Origin: a virus
Reading direction: 5' to 3' (one strand)
Virus record (IMG/VR): IMGVR_UViG_3300032224_001604
Span: 1-22,431 of that record
Length of the DNA stretch: 22,431 nucleotides
Below are positions 1 through 7,529 of the stretch, piece after piece (position 1 is the first letter of the stretch; every line of letters starts with the position of its first letter). Made by a program: the position numbers and the translations under genes. The notes under the pieces were generated by a model. The model searched no databases. It worked only from the letters and a program-made list of their open reading frames with translations, and was not told the origin of the DNA.

Positions 1-2
1 AA

Positions 3-671
3 TTTGTTTATTACATTCCGGACAAACTAAATGATGTACTCTATTATATTAATAATCGCTGGGTTTCTCACAGTCACGCTCTTACAGCCCATCCTCGCGA
101 CATACAGCCGGGTAACTGGAGTGATGTTGGCAATCGCTTTCTTCCTTGTATGTTCAATGAGCTTGTGGATTTTGTTGAAATAGAACAAGCATGGCATCAC
201 TGCATGTGGAGTGACGAAGCTAAGACTGAATTCGAAGTGCCCTGGTGGCGTAGTGGATGGTTACGTTTGCGCACTTGGCGCAGTCCAGAAGCTGGCATGC
301 AATACCTAAAGTGGGCTAGTGGACTTGTTGTTGACGAAGACATGGGGTCTAATCCTAGTGAAAAAGGCTATGGTGAACCAACTTACCAAGCTAAGGCCGC
401 TAAAGAAATTATCGAGCTTTACACTTGGTGGACTGTTACCTATCGTAATCGTCCTGATCCATACGAAGCAAGTGGTTGGACTGCGGCCTGTGAAGCTAGT
501 CGTATTGCCAACGGTGGCCGACTAAGTTTTAGTGCTGAGAAAGATCCAGTAATCAAAAAAGCTGTTGACAAGGCTCACAAGTTACTTCAAAAAATTGAGG
601 CGGACTACGAAAAAGAAGAAGAAGCTATGATGATTCGTCTTATCAAAATTAGACAAAGTCTTTGGACATAG
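3..671 (+). CDS. Phage protein of unknown function, 5' end cut by window
   Basis: The frame is open from the first complete codon at 3 to the TAG at 669-671, so the gene begins before the window; 222 codons are visible. The ATG at 150 is internal, because the 49 codons before it read as good protein (for example YYIPDKLNDVLYY, then HPRDIQPGNWSD). The visible part is rich in tryptophan and aromatic residues (WWRSGWLRLRTWRS, ELYTWWTVTYRNRPDPYEASGW), which suggests a folded soluble domain. It ends in a charged helix with EADYEKEEEAMM followed by IRLIKIRQSLW. No signal peptide or membrane segment is visible in this part. I do not recognise a named domain. The next gene overlaps its 3' end by 10 bases, as in a phage operon. 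Existence of the gene is secure; function is not assigned. Confidence 0.85.
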   Translation, partial: FVYYIPDKLNDVLYYINNRWVSHSHALTAHPRDIQPGNWSDVGNRFLPCMFNELVDFVEIEQAWHHCMWSDEAKTEFEVPWWRSGWLRLRTWRSPEAGMQYLKWASGLVVDEDMGSNPSEKGYGEPTYQAKAAKEIIELYTWWTVTYRNRPDPYEASGWTAACEASRIANGGRLSFSAEKDPVIKKAVDKAHKLLQKIEADYEKEEEAMMIRLIKIRQSLWT

Positions 672-892
672 AATATAGAAAACACGGCCGCAGATGGCTC
701 GCCGAAGTTTGGGATTCTCATTTGAAGAAAATGTCCGGCATTGATCGGACTGTTCCTCTTTTAGAAGATCAATACGTAGAAATTAATCAATGGTGCATCG
801 ATGTGCTTAAATATCATGCTCGAACAGCTTATCACGTGTTTGAATTTAAAACAAAAAAGGATTTGGAATGGTTTCTTTTAAGGTGGTCTTAG
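662..892 (+). CDS. Small phage protein of unknown function
   Basis: A 76-residue protein overlaps its upstream neighbour by 10 bases and the radical SAM gene downstream by 25 bases. The first in-frame start is TTG at 662; the first ATG is at 731 and would give a protein 23 residues shorter. No clear ribosome binding site precedes either start, so the start is uncertain. The product has a basic N-terminal part, an EDQYVEINQWCIDVL stretch and ends KTKKDLEWFLLRWS. A C-terminal phenylalanine-rich element closing with an LRWS-like tail is, from memory, common in small proteins of T4-like marine phages, but I cannot name a family. It is the only small gene beside the radical SAM cassette. It lacks an obvious leader/core split with Cys, Ser or Thr repeats, so nothing marks it as a peptide substrate. 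Confidence 0.65.
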   Translation: MDIEYRKHGRRWLAEVWDSHLKKMSGIDRTVPLLEDQYVEINQWCIDVLKYHARTAYHVFEFKTKKDLEWFLLRWS

Positions 893-2181
893 AACGATTG
901 TACCGTAAGTACAAAAGAAAATATATTAAACAGATGAATTCTATGACTAAAAATACCTTATGCGCAGTACCTTGGATGCATCTTAACTTTGAACCTAATG
1001 GCAAAGTTGTTCCTTGCTGTTTAACTAGTCATCACAACTATTTTGCCGGTGATCTTAATAAACAAAGTATTGAAGAAATATGGAACAGCAAAAACATGAA
1101 AGATCTGCGGTTACAGTTTCTTGCTGGTGAAGAACCAAAGATTTGCGCTACATGTTTTGATCGTGAAAAAGTAACAGGAGAAAGCGGTCGTTATTATCAA
1201 AATAAAGAATTCTCAAATGTTATAAAAATTATTCCAGAGATAACAGAACCCGATGGATCTGTACCTGATATGAAATTAATGTATTGGGATTTCCGTTTTA
1301 GTAATCTATGTAACTATAAATGTCGAAGTTGCGGTCCTCGCTATAGTTCATCATGGGTTCCTGATTATAAGAAGCTAGGCTGGACTATTGAAGATGATGC
1401 TAAAGTTACAAACATTCAATCGGTAGAAGGTGTAACTAACTATGATTTCTTAAAAGATCAAGTACAGCACGTACAGAAGGTATATTTCGCCGGCGGTGAA
1501 CCCTTGCTTATGCCCGAGCATTGGCAGACCTTAGACCTGCTAGTTGAAAATAAAAGATTTGATGTTAAAATATCTTATAACACAAACGCATCAAGTTGGA
1601 CCTACGGTGGAAAAAATGCTCTAGACTATTGGCGTCAATGGGAGCCTTGGAAGATCGAAGTGTGGCCTAGTTTAGATGAAATCGGTGAACGTGCCGAGCT
1701 TATTAGAGCTGGAACAGTTTGGAAAAAGGTTGAAGCGAATTTAAAAGAACTAATCACACTCGACAACATTACAATTCGTCCCGGCATGACTATTGGTGCA
1801 TGGAATGTACGTAGACTTCCGGTTATTATCGATTATCTAGTAGATATCGGTGTGGTCAGTGCTAAACATAATTATCAGAACTTTTTTATCAACTTGCTAC
1901 AACACCCAGCACATTATCATGTATCTATATTACCCGACGCATATAGACAAGAAACTATCAGTGAATTACGTGCATGGATTAGCAAGCATAATAAAAAATA
2001 CAACACTACCGTTGATCATGCATTTACGCATATCATACATGAACTTGAAAAACCGTTTGACCTACAGGCAGCTAAAAAGTTTATATGGAATACTGAAACA
2101 ATAGACGGCATTAGAGATGAAAACTTATTTACAGTCATACCTGAAATGTTGGTAGTACGTGACGCGGTAAATAATCCATGA
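868..2181 (+). CDS. Radical SAM protein with N-terminal twitch/SPASM-like cysteine region
   Basis: This 437-residue protein should cleave S-adenosylmethionine at a [4Fe-4S] cluster to start radical chemistry. The cluster motif CX3CX2C is at C148, C152 and C155 (NLCNYKCRSCGP). The SAM-contact GGE motif follows at about 209-211 (YFAGGEPLL), and SLDEIGERAELIR near 268-280 resembles the later strand of the barrel. Before the barrel, residues 32-96 hold a second cysteine set (C32, C50, C51, C93, C96) in the context PWMHLNFEPNGKVVPCCLT and ICATCFDRE. This is typical of SPASM/twitch domains that hold auxiliary clusters, here placed N-terminally as in 'twitch domain-containing radical SAM' proteins. 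Start: ATG 868 has AAGGA at 857-861 with a 6-base gap; ATGs at 934 and 943 lack this. The stop overlaps the next start as ATGA. The family is confident; the substrate is unknown. Confidence 0.9.
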   Translation: MVSFKVVLERLYRKYKRKYIKQMNSMTKNTLCAVPWMHLNFEPNGKVVPCCLTSHHNYFAGDLNKQSIEEIWNSKNMKDLRLQFLAGEEPKICATCFDREKVTGESGRYYQNKEFSNVIKIIPEITEPDGSVPDMKLMYWDFRFSNLCNYKCRSCGPRYSSSWVPDYKKLGWTIEDDAKVTNIQSVEGVTNYDFLKDQVQHVQKVYFAGGEPLLMPEHWQTLDLLVENKRFDVKISYNTNASSWTYGGKNALDYWRQWEPWKIEVWPSLDEIGERAELIRAGTVWKKVEANLKELITLDNITIRPGMTIGAWNVRRLPVIIDYLVDIGVVSAKHNYQNFFINLLQHPAHYHVSILPDAYRQETISELRAWISKHNKKYNTTVDHAFTHIIHELEKPFDLQAAKKFIWNTETIDGIRDENLFTVIPEMLVVRDAVNNP

Positions 2182-3116
2182 AAAAAATTATTAAAATAGA
2201 ACAGCAAGATAATTCACCGATGTTCTTAACGTGGGTTATTAATAATATATGCACTAATGCTTGTTCATATTGCCCATCAGTATTACACGATGGTAAAAAT
2301 CATCACTATAACTGGGAGAAGGCTAGAGAATTTTTTAAGATACTATTTCAAAGATACCCAAATATACATTGCAGTGTCAGTGGCGGCGAACCAAGTGTCA
2401 GTCCATTCTTACCCGAAATTGCTAAAATATTCCATGAAGCTAATCATACACTAGGACTAACTAGCAATGCCGCTAAACCAGTAGATTATTGGGATAATAT
2501 TTCTCCATATTTAAATTATATTTGTTTTTCTTATCATCCTGAATTCCCTGATAAAAAATTTGTTGAGAAAGTAAGTACCGCAGGCAATCATACATTTGTT
2601 ACTGCTAGAGTAATGATGTACCCTAGCATGTGGGATCATTGCGTAGAAATGTATAATCAACTGAAAGAATTATCTCATATATTTGTAGAACCAGTTAGAA
2701 TATTAGATTGGGGTGGCTTGGATAAATTTGCCTTTAAATATACCGATGAGCAATTACAATTTTTTATTGATAATGCTAGAATACCTCGAATCTTAGGTCA
2801 TTTAACACATGTAAAATCTCCTATTATCACTCCAACATTTTATCTTGATGATGGTACGATAGATAGTAAACCAAACACTGTAGATTATATAAATGCTGGC
2901 ATGACTAATTTTTCAGGTTACAGTTGCGAAATTGGTTTGAAAGCATTGTTTATTAATTATAATGGAGATGTATTTTTAGGCAACTGTTTAATCAACGGTG
3001 CTATTGGTAATATCAACAGTCCCGAAAACATTAGGTGGCCAGATGCTCCGGTAATATGTAATAAAGACCTATGTCATTGCACTAGCGATGTGAACATTAA
3101 TAAGAGAATGTTATGA
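2178..3116 (+). CDS. Second radical SAM protein with C-terminal auxiliary cysteines
   Basis: A 312-residue radical SAM enzyme. The CX3CX2C cluster motif is at C25, C29 and C32 (NICTNACSYCPS), and the SAM-binding GGEP is at 69-72 (CSVSGGEPSVSPF). The C-terminal part has five more cysteines (C250, C270, C294, C299, C301) around INYNGDVFLGNC and CNKDLCHC, the look of a shortened SPASM/twitch domain able to hold an extra Fe-S cluster. It differs clearly from the upstream radical SAM gene in size and domain order, so it is not a recent duplicate. It begins inside the stop of the upstream gene (ATGA, 4-base overlap) and its own stop overlaps the next start in the same way, so the four genes 868-6218 are probably translationally coupled. 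SPASM enzymes often modify peptides, but here that is inference only. Confidence 0.9.
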   Translation: MKKIIKIEQQDNSPMFLTWVINNICTNACSYCPSVLHDGKNHHYNWEKAREFFKILFQRYPNIHCSVSGGEPSVSPFLPEIAKIFHEANHTLGLTSNAAKPVDYWDNISPYLNYICFSYHPEFPDKKFVEKVSTAGNHTFVTARVMMYPSMWDHCVEMYNQLKELSHIFVEPVRILDWGGLDKFAFKYTDEQLQFFIDNARIPRILGHLTHVKSPIITPTFYLDDGTIDSKPNTVDYINAGMTNFSGYSCEIGLKALFINYNGDVFLGNCLINGAIGNINSPENIRWPDAPVICNKDLCHCTSDVNINKRML

Positions 3117-4159
3117 AGATAGCACAATTTCGATTTGAATTAGAGGACAGATCTCCGCTAATCTTAACCTACAATTTACAAGATAATAGTCTAACTCCCA
3201 AATGGATAGATGTTGTTAACAAACGCAAACTAGAAACTAACCAGTCTACTCTGAAACAATTCTTAACAGGCAATTCTTTTCCAACAGAACCGTTAGAATT
3301 AAAAATACAAAATAAGACCGCAGATGATTTGCCTAAGTTAATGGAAAAACTTAATCAAATTATTTCTAACATTAACAAATATTATGACCAGCCGTTGCCG
3401 GTGTTTACTAGTACGACAGAAATAGATCATGATATTTTAAATTATCTACATAGTGAATTTGAACGGTACGGTGAAAGACACGCTGAAATGTCAAATCATT
3501 ATATGGACCCTAGGCCTAATATGGATCCAAAAGTTTGGCCTGGTATAGGATTTAAAAAAGATTTTCATCAACTGTGGTTAGATTTAAATCAATGGATCCA
3601 CATAACTGAATCAGCGATAGATACTGACGAATTTCCAAATTTTAGTTGCCTAATACAGTACACGCCTTTTGAAGAACAAGGTGCACCTATAGAAGAAGAA
3701 GATAAACTATTTTTATCTAATACACCTGCATGGGGAGGATTATACTTAGGATATAATACACTAGGTAAAGATTATGTTCATACATATTTTGATAATGATC
3801 AACGAGTAATTGCTAATGACCAAGTCAAAGTTCAAAAGTATCTAAGTTCCGAAGTATGGTTAAACTTTACAAGAGATTCTGTATATCAATCGCATCATTA
3901 CTCACCGAATTTAGGATTTTGGCAATGGTACAAGTCGTTGCCTCAGGATCTTCAAGCTAAGATTCCTATTCATAGTTTAAACGAACTTGCTCTTGGTCGA
4001 TACTATCTAGGCACTGTTAGTTTTGATCAAGCATTTTTAAATTTCCATCCAGTGTATGAAGACTGGTTAGAGTCAGGTAGCGACCTTCGCAGGAGATGGA
4101 ATTCTGAAGTTTTTTCTAAAATTGTAAAGGTAACTGGAATTAAAATAATCAATGAATGA
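3113..4159 (+). CDS. Unrecognised protein of the radical SAM cassette
   Basis: A 348-residue protein that I cannot place in a family. The N-terminus (MKIAQFRFELEDRSPLILTY) is beta-like. A helical stretch DDLPKLMEKLNQIISNINKYY follows near residues 70-90, then YGERHAEMSNHY around 119-130 and FKKDFHQLWLDLNQWIH around 147-163. The second half is rich in aromatic residues and has LGRYYLGTVSFDQAFLNFHP near 310-329. It contains one cysteine, so it is unlikely to be another Fe-S enzyme; scattered His and Asp/Glu residues could bind metal but form no motif I know. No signal peptide or membrane segment is visible. It starts in an ATGA overlap with the second radical SAM gene, and its end overlaps the hydroxylase-fusion gene by 8 bases. 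The conserved-looking operon position suggests a partner, substrate-binding or substrate protein for its neighbours. Confidence 0.85.
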   Translation: MKIAQFRFELEDRSPLILTYNLQDNSLTPKWIDVVNKRKLETNQSTLKQFLTGNSFPTEPLELKIQNKTADDLPKLMEKLNQIISNINKYYDQPLPVFTSTTEIDHDILNYLHSEFERYGERHAEMSNHYMDPRPNMDPKVWPGIGFKKDFHQLWLDLNQWIHITESAIDTDEFPNFSCLIQYTPFEEQGAPIEEEDKLFLSNTPAWGGLYLGYNTLGKDYVHTYFDNDQRVIANDQVKVQKYLSSEVWLNFTRDSVYQSHHYSPNLGFWQWYKSLPQDLQAKIPIHSLNELALGRYYLGTVSFDQAFLNFHPVYEDWLESGSDLRRRWNSEVFSKIVKVTGIKIINE

Positions 4160-6218
4160 AATATTAGAAAAATTTATTAAAGAATCAGAGAGCAATCAAT
4201 GGGCTCCTCACTTGCCAATTCCTAAAGATATATATCATTCAACATGGCCGTGGGCACCTGTTGAGTTTAAGGCTAACTTTAAAAAAATGCATCAAGAATG
4301 TATCGACAATGATCACTTGTTTGTGGGACATAGACAGAAGGATCGACAGTTTAGCTACAATCACGAAGGCTGGGCCGCTTTAACATTGCACGGTATTAGT
4401 CCTACCGCCACTGAAAATTATGAACAGTACGGGTTTAAATCTATTAGTGAAGCTGACTATCACTGGACTGAAGTTTGTGATCTATTTCCAACTTGTGCAG
4501 AATTTTTAAAAAGCCTAGAGTATTATGAATACGACCGTGTGCGCATCATGAAATTATCAGCTGGCGGCTATATAATGCCTCATGTAGACGGTCCTGGTAG
4601 AATATTCGGACCGTTGAATATCGCAATTAATAATCCCGAAGGTTGCGATTTTTATTTTCGCAAATGGGGTAAGGTTCCATTTAAACAAGGCACGGGTAAT
4701 TTCTTAGATATAGGCAATGAACACATAGTTTGGAATAACAGCAATGAAGATCGCTATCATTTTATTGTACACGGATCGCCATCGCACTCTCTACGAGAGT
4801 ATGTGTTTAAACAATTAACCACAAGACTACAAGATAATACATCATCGGATAAAAGAATCCAAGTTGCTTATGGAGTGTATAATCAACTAGATCAAATTAA
4901 TAACAAAGAAATGTACATCAGAGCCAAGAGCACTACGTTGTTTTATCTTGAAAGATTAAATGTTAAAATGATAGTTAATGGAGAAGAACCCATGTCTATC
5001 ATCTGCAAGGATGATGTAGGATCTATACTAAGAGAAGCAGTTGACAACAACTTTGACTATTGTGTTGTGCAATCTGCTGGATGTCAAATTAGAAACTTGT
5101 CGTTTCATGAAGATTTATTAGAGTTTATAAGTGAAAACAACTTTGGTGTTGCCGGTCACCCTCTATGGTGGACTGATGGTAGATGGTTAGAATTACATAA
5201 GCAGTTTTTTATAGTTAATCTTAAAGCATACAAAGAAGTAGGATGTCCGGACTTTGGCCCAGAAACTCGTAAAAAAACACCGGTACCTGTGCTTGAACGT
5301 AGCGAAGAAAACTTCCATCATGACTATACACCGCTTTGGATTAAACCTACTGGAAAACATGCCTCATATAATGAACTACCGCAAGGTTGGATGTTATTAT
5401 CTGCTATGTTCGATAGTGGACATTCTGTAATCACACTGAGCGAAAAAATTCGATTAGGAAAATTTTATATATATCCTGACCACGAAACAACACAGTTTGT
5501 CAACAGTATTAGTACATTGACTACATACCCTGATCAAAACTGGAATCAGAACAAATGGATAGAAGATTGTAAATTAGTTAAGGATCAAATATGGTTGTTT
5601 AATTCCGAGTATATGGGAATTCCAAACACAAGTGTATATGATATAGCTGTATCAACTGCTAGCGGTTTTAAAATATTTGATTTATTTAAAAAACCTCGAC
5701 TTGCAGATAATGCAAAAATTATCATTTATGATTTTAATCCTAAAAGTCTAGATTGGTACAGGCATTTTTATACCTGGCATAACGAAGATCTATTAGAATG
5801 TATACGAAGCTTTCCTGATAGGGATAATTTTACATGGGCAGGACATTCTGATCCAGTATATAGAGAAAACCAAGGATTCAATGACGGATTAAAAACCGTA
5901 TATGATTATTTTGGAAAAGACAACTTTGCTAAATTTTGGAAAGAATTCAAAGACACTACTGTAGAATTTATACAATTAGACTTATATAAAAATCCAGAAC
6001 ATTTGGCTTTTTTAGTTACCGGCGATGGTAAGAAATTTATCAATTTGACTAATATTTTTAGCACTGATGCTACACAAGTTATTTTTGGCAATATTGAATG
6101 TATGGTAGCCCAAACGAGATGTTTAGGATATGTATATACAGTAGACCCAACTGTGGATATTACCATGTTTGACTTTTGGGGACGCCATAAACGTGGCGAG
6201 GTTAGAGACCTATTATGA
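4152..6218 (+). CDS. Asp/Asn-hydroxylase-like dioxygenase fused to GT-like and methyltransferase-like regions
   Basis: A 688-residue multidomain protein. Residues about 1-220 match the aspartyl/asparaginyl beta-hydroxylase cupin pattern: HVDG with H144 and D146, then GPLNIAINNPEGCDFYF, then FLDIGNEHIVWNNS with H191 and the likely 2-oxoglutarate-contacting R201 in EDRYHFIVHG. Such enzymes use Fe(II), O2 and 2-oxoglutarate to hydroxylate side chains. Residues about 235-500 look like a nucleotide-sugar glycosyltransferase-type fold (REAVDNNFDYCVVQSAGCQI, then EFISENNFGVAGHPLWW), which is a weaker call. Residues about 500-688 resemble a SAM-dependent methyltransferase (AKIIIYDFNPKSLDWY, VEFIQLDLYKNP, KFINLTNIFSTDA), also tentative. 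The gene overlaps the previous one by 8 bases and is last in the run; only 2 bases separate its stop from the next promoter. The dioxygenase call is fairly firm; the other two need structure comparison. Confidence 0.85.
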   Translation: MNEILEKFIKESESNQWAPHLPIPKDIYHSTWPWAPVEFKANFKKMHQECIDNDHLFVGHRQKDRQFSYNHEGWAALTLHGISPTATENYEQYGFKSISEADYHWTEVCDLFPTCAEFLKSLEYYEYDRVRIMKLSAGGYIMPHVDGPGRIFGPLNIAINNPEGCDFYFRKWGKVPFKQGTGNFLDIGNEHIVWNNSNEDRYHFIVHGSPSHSLREYVFKQLTTRLQDNTSSDKRIQVAYGVYNQLDQINNKEMYIRAKSTTLFYLERLNVKMIVNGEEPMSIICKDDVGSILREAVDNNFDYCVVQSAGCQIRNLSFHEDLLEFISENNFGVAGHPLWWTDGRWLELHKQFFIVNLKAYKEVGCPDFGPETRKKTPVPVLERSEENFHHDYTPLWIKPTGKHASYNELPQGWMLLSAMFDSGHSVITLSEKIRLGKFYIYPDHETTQFVNSISTLTTYPDQNWNQNKWIEDCKLVKDQIWLFNSEYMGIPNTSVYDIAVSTASGFKIFDLFKKPRLADNAKIIIYDFNPKSLDWYRHFYTWHNEDLLECIRSFPDRDNFTWAGHSDPVYRENQGFNDGLKTVYDYFGKDNFAKFWKEFKDTTVEFIQLDLYKNPEHLAFLVTGDGKKFINLTNIFSTDATQVIFGNIECMVAQTRCLGYVYTVDPTVDITMFDFWGRHKRGEVRDLL

Positions 6219-6220
6219 GG

Positions 6221-6249
6221 TTGACAACTAGTCAGTTTGACACTATAAT
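6221..6249 (+). promoter_or_regulatory. Consensus sigma70 promoter
   Basis: TTGACA at 6221-6226 and TATAAT at 6244-6249 match both consensus hexamers exactly, with the optimal 17-base spacer. Transcription would begin near 6256, giving a leader of about 24 bases that carries AGGAG at 6270-6274, five bases before the ATG at 6280. This implies strong expression by host RNA polymerase early in infection. A second TTGACA at 6237-6242 lies too close to the -10 box to work with it. Confidence 0.88.
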
Positions 6250-6279
6250 ATAAGTATTGTTAAACAAACAGGAGCAGAA

Positions 6280-7479
6280 ATGGCTAAAGTAGCAACCAAA
6301 TCACGCATTACCAAAAAGCAAGTAATTGTACATCGTACCCGTGCAGTTAAAGATCATAGCCCAGTTTGGGAAGGTTGTGAGACTTGGGATGCCGATACTT
6401 TCCATCGCTTTTTTAAGAAGGCTATGGACTACTACCGTTTGGAAAGCGACATTAAAACTTACAAGCCTGCTGTTGCCAAATGGATGGAAACAGTTGGTTG
6501 TACCAAAGCTGATATTACAGCGTTCAAAAAAGTAAAAGATAGCCGTGTTGGTACTACGATGGGTGCGGTTGCTTGCTGTTTGAATCGCGGAATGACTCCG
6601 TTACGTGCTGATTTTAATCAAGGTCGCGACACTGCGGCTTGGTTGCGGGCAGAGATTGTTAAAGTTATTTCTGCTGGTAGGGACGATATCGATGAAGTTG
6701 AAGCCAAAGCACTTGAAGCCGCAAAGCCTGCGGTATATACTCCTTCAATTCAAGAGCGTGTTAAAGAATCCGCTTACAAAATGACTGAAGAATTGGAAGA
6801 TGCTATCGAAGGCTTCCAAACTGATGCAGAAAACTTTGATCCGAAAGCATTTAAAGTACTTAACTTGCTCAAAGGTAAAGAAGTTAAGGCTACGCATGCT
6901 CGCATTATTAAAGGATTTTACGCAAAAGATCTAGCAGAACTTGAAGAACTTGCTAGCGGTAGCAAGGATGAGCAGTTAATCGAAGGATATAGTCACCGCA
7001 CTAAAAAGCAAATTCGTAATTTGATTGCATTCTATCAAGAAATTGTAAGCGCATGCGATATGCTAGGACAAGAAGCTAAGGTTAATCGTAAGCCACGCAA
7101 GGCTAAAGTTGTTCCTAAAGATAAGATTGTTGCTAAACTCAAGTACAAAAAAACTGACGAGCCACTAAAACTAGTGTCTATTAATCCTACAGACATTATT
7201 GGTACTAAGGAATTATGGGTATATAATACTAAGAATCGTAAACTAGGCAAGTATGTTGCTAATGAATACATGGAACTTGGAGTTAAAGGTACTACAATTA
7301 CCGGGTTTAATGAGATTATGAGTGTTTGTAAGACCCTGCGTAAGCCGGAAGAAAAACTCAAAGAGTTTAAGGCCGCAGGCAAGGTACAGTTGCGTAAGTT
7401 CTTAGATGAAATCAATGCTACTGATACTAAAATGAACGGTCGTATTAACGAAGAAATCATCCTGCTTCGAGTGCAGTAA
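6280..7479 (+). CDS. Phage protein of unknown function under a strong early promoter
   Basis: A 399-residue soluble protein, lysine-rich and probably mostly helical. The N-terminal 25 residues are basic (VATKSRITKKQVIVHRTR). Next comes a compact region with SPVWEGCETWDADTFHRFFKKAMDYY at about 27-52, quoted here only as a landmark split at WDAD, followed by DSRVGTTMGAVACCLNRGM. A long acidic/helical middle follows (EVEAKALEAAKP; TEELEDAIEGFQ), then HRTKKQIRNLIAFYQEI near 239-255, a basic linker (NRKPRKAKVVPK) at 269-280, and a C-terminal domain with KELWVYNTKNRKLGKYV. From memory, similar proteins occur in T4-like marine phages as conserved hypotheticals. No catalytic motif is visible. The basic tail and linker would fit nucleic-acid binding, but that is inference. 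The start is well supported by AGGAG at 6270-6274 and the upstream consensus promoter. Confidence 0.9.
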   Translation: MAKVATKSRITKKQVIVHRTRAVKDHSPVWEGCETWDADTFHRFFKKAMDYYRLESDIKTYKPAVAKWMETVGCTKADITAFKKVKDSRVGTTMGAVACCLNRGMTPLRADFNQGRDTAAWLRAEIVKVISAGRDDIDEVEAKALEAAKPAVYTPSIQERVKESAYKMTEELEDAIEGFQTDAENFDPKAFKVLNLLKGKEVKATHARIIKGFYAKDLAELEELASGSKDEQLIEGYSHRTKKQIRNLIAFYQEIVSACDMLGQEAKVNRKPRKAKVVPKDKIVAKLKYKKTDEPLKLVSINPTDIIGTKELWVYNTKNRKLGKYVANEYMELGVKGTTITGFNEIMSVCKTLRKPEEKLKEFKAAGKVQLRKFLDEINATDTKMNGRINEEIILLRVQ

Positions 7480-7493
7480 CAGTTCGATAAAAC

Positions 7494-7529
7494 ATGGATA
7501 AATACTCCATAAGAGAGTATTTTATCCAT
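7494..7529 (+). promoter_or_regulatory. Hairpin with late promoter box in its 5' arm and start codon in its 3' arm
   Basis: The arm at 7494-7507 (ATGGATAAATACTC) pairs with 7515-7529 (GAGTATTTTATCCAT) with a single unpaired T and a 7-base loop. The 3' arm includes the first two bases of the ATG at 7528, and the possible ribosome binding site AAGAGAG is at 7511-7517, so long transcripts would hide the start. The late-type box GATAAATA at 7497-7504 lies in the 5' arm. With T4 spacing, its transcript would begin near 7510, inside the loop, and lose the 5' arm. Confidence 0.7.
7497..7504 (+). promoter_or_regulatory. T4-like late promoter box (GATAAATA)
   Basis: GATAAATACTCCAT differs from the T4 late consensus TATAAATA at the first base only, and shares GATAAATAC and a following CCAT with the boxes at 11111 and 11984. 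Expected start of transcription is about 7510, 18 bases before the tail-fibre ATG. Confidence 0.65.

Noticed and set aside
662-892. Idea that this small gene encodes a modified-peptide precursor for the radical SAM enzymes
   Set aside because: It lacks a leader/core pattern, Cys/Ser/Thr clusters or Gly-Gly cleavage site, and it resembles an ordinary small phage protein.
934-945. Alternative starts for the first radical SAM gene at 934 and 943
   Set aside because: Neither has a ribosome binding site, whereas ATG 868 has AAGGA at the right distance; the basic N-terminus remains somewhat unusual.
6237-6249. Second TTGACA as a -35 box for the same -10 box
   Set aside because: The spacing to TATAAT is one base, which cannot work; the upstream copy has the ideal 17 bases.
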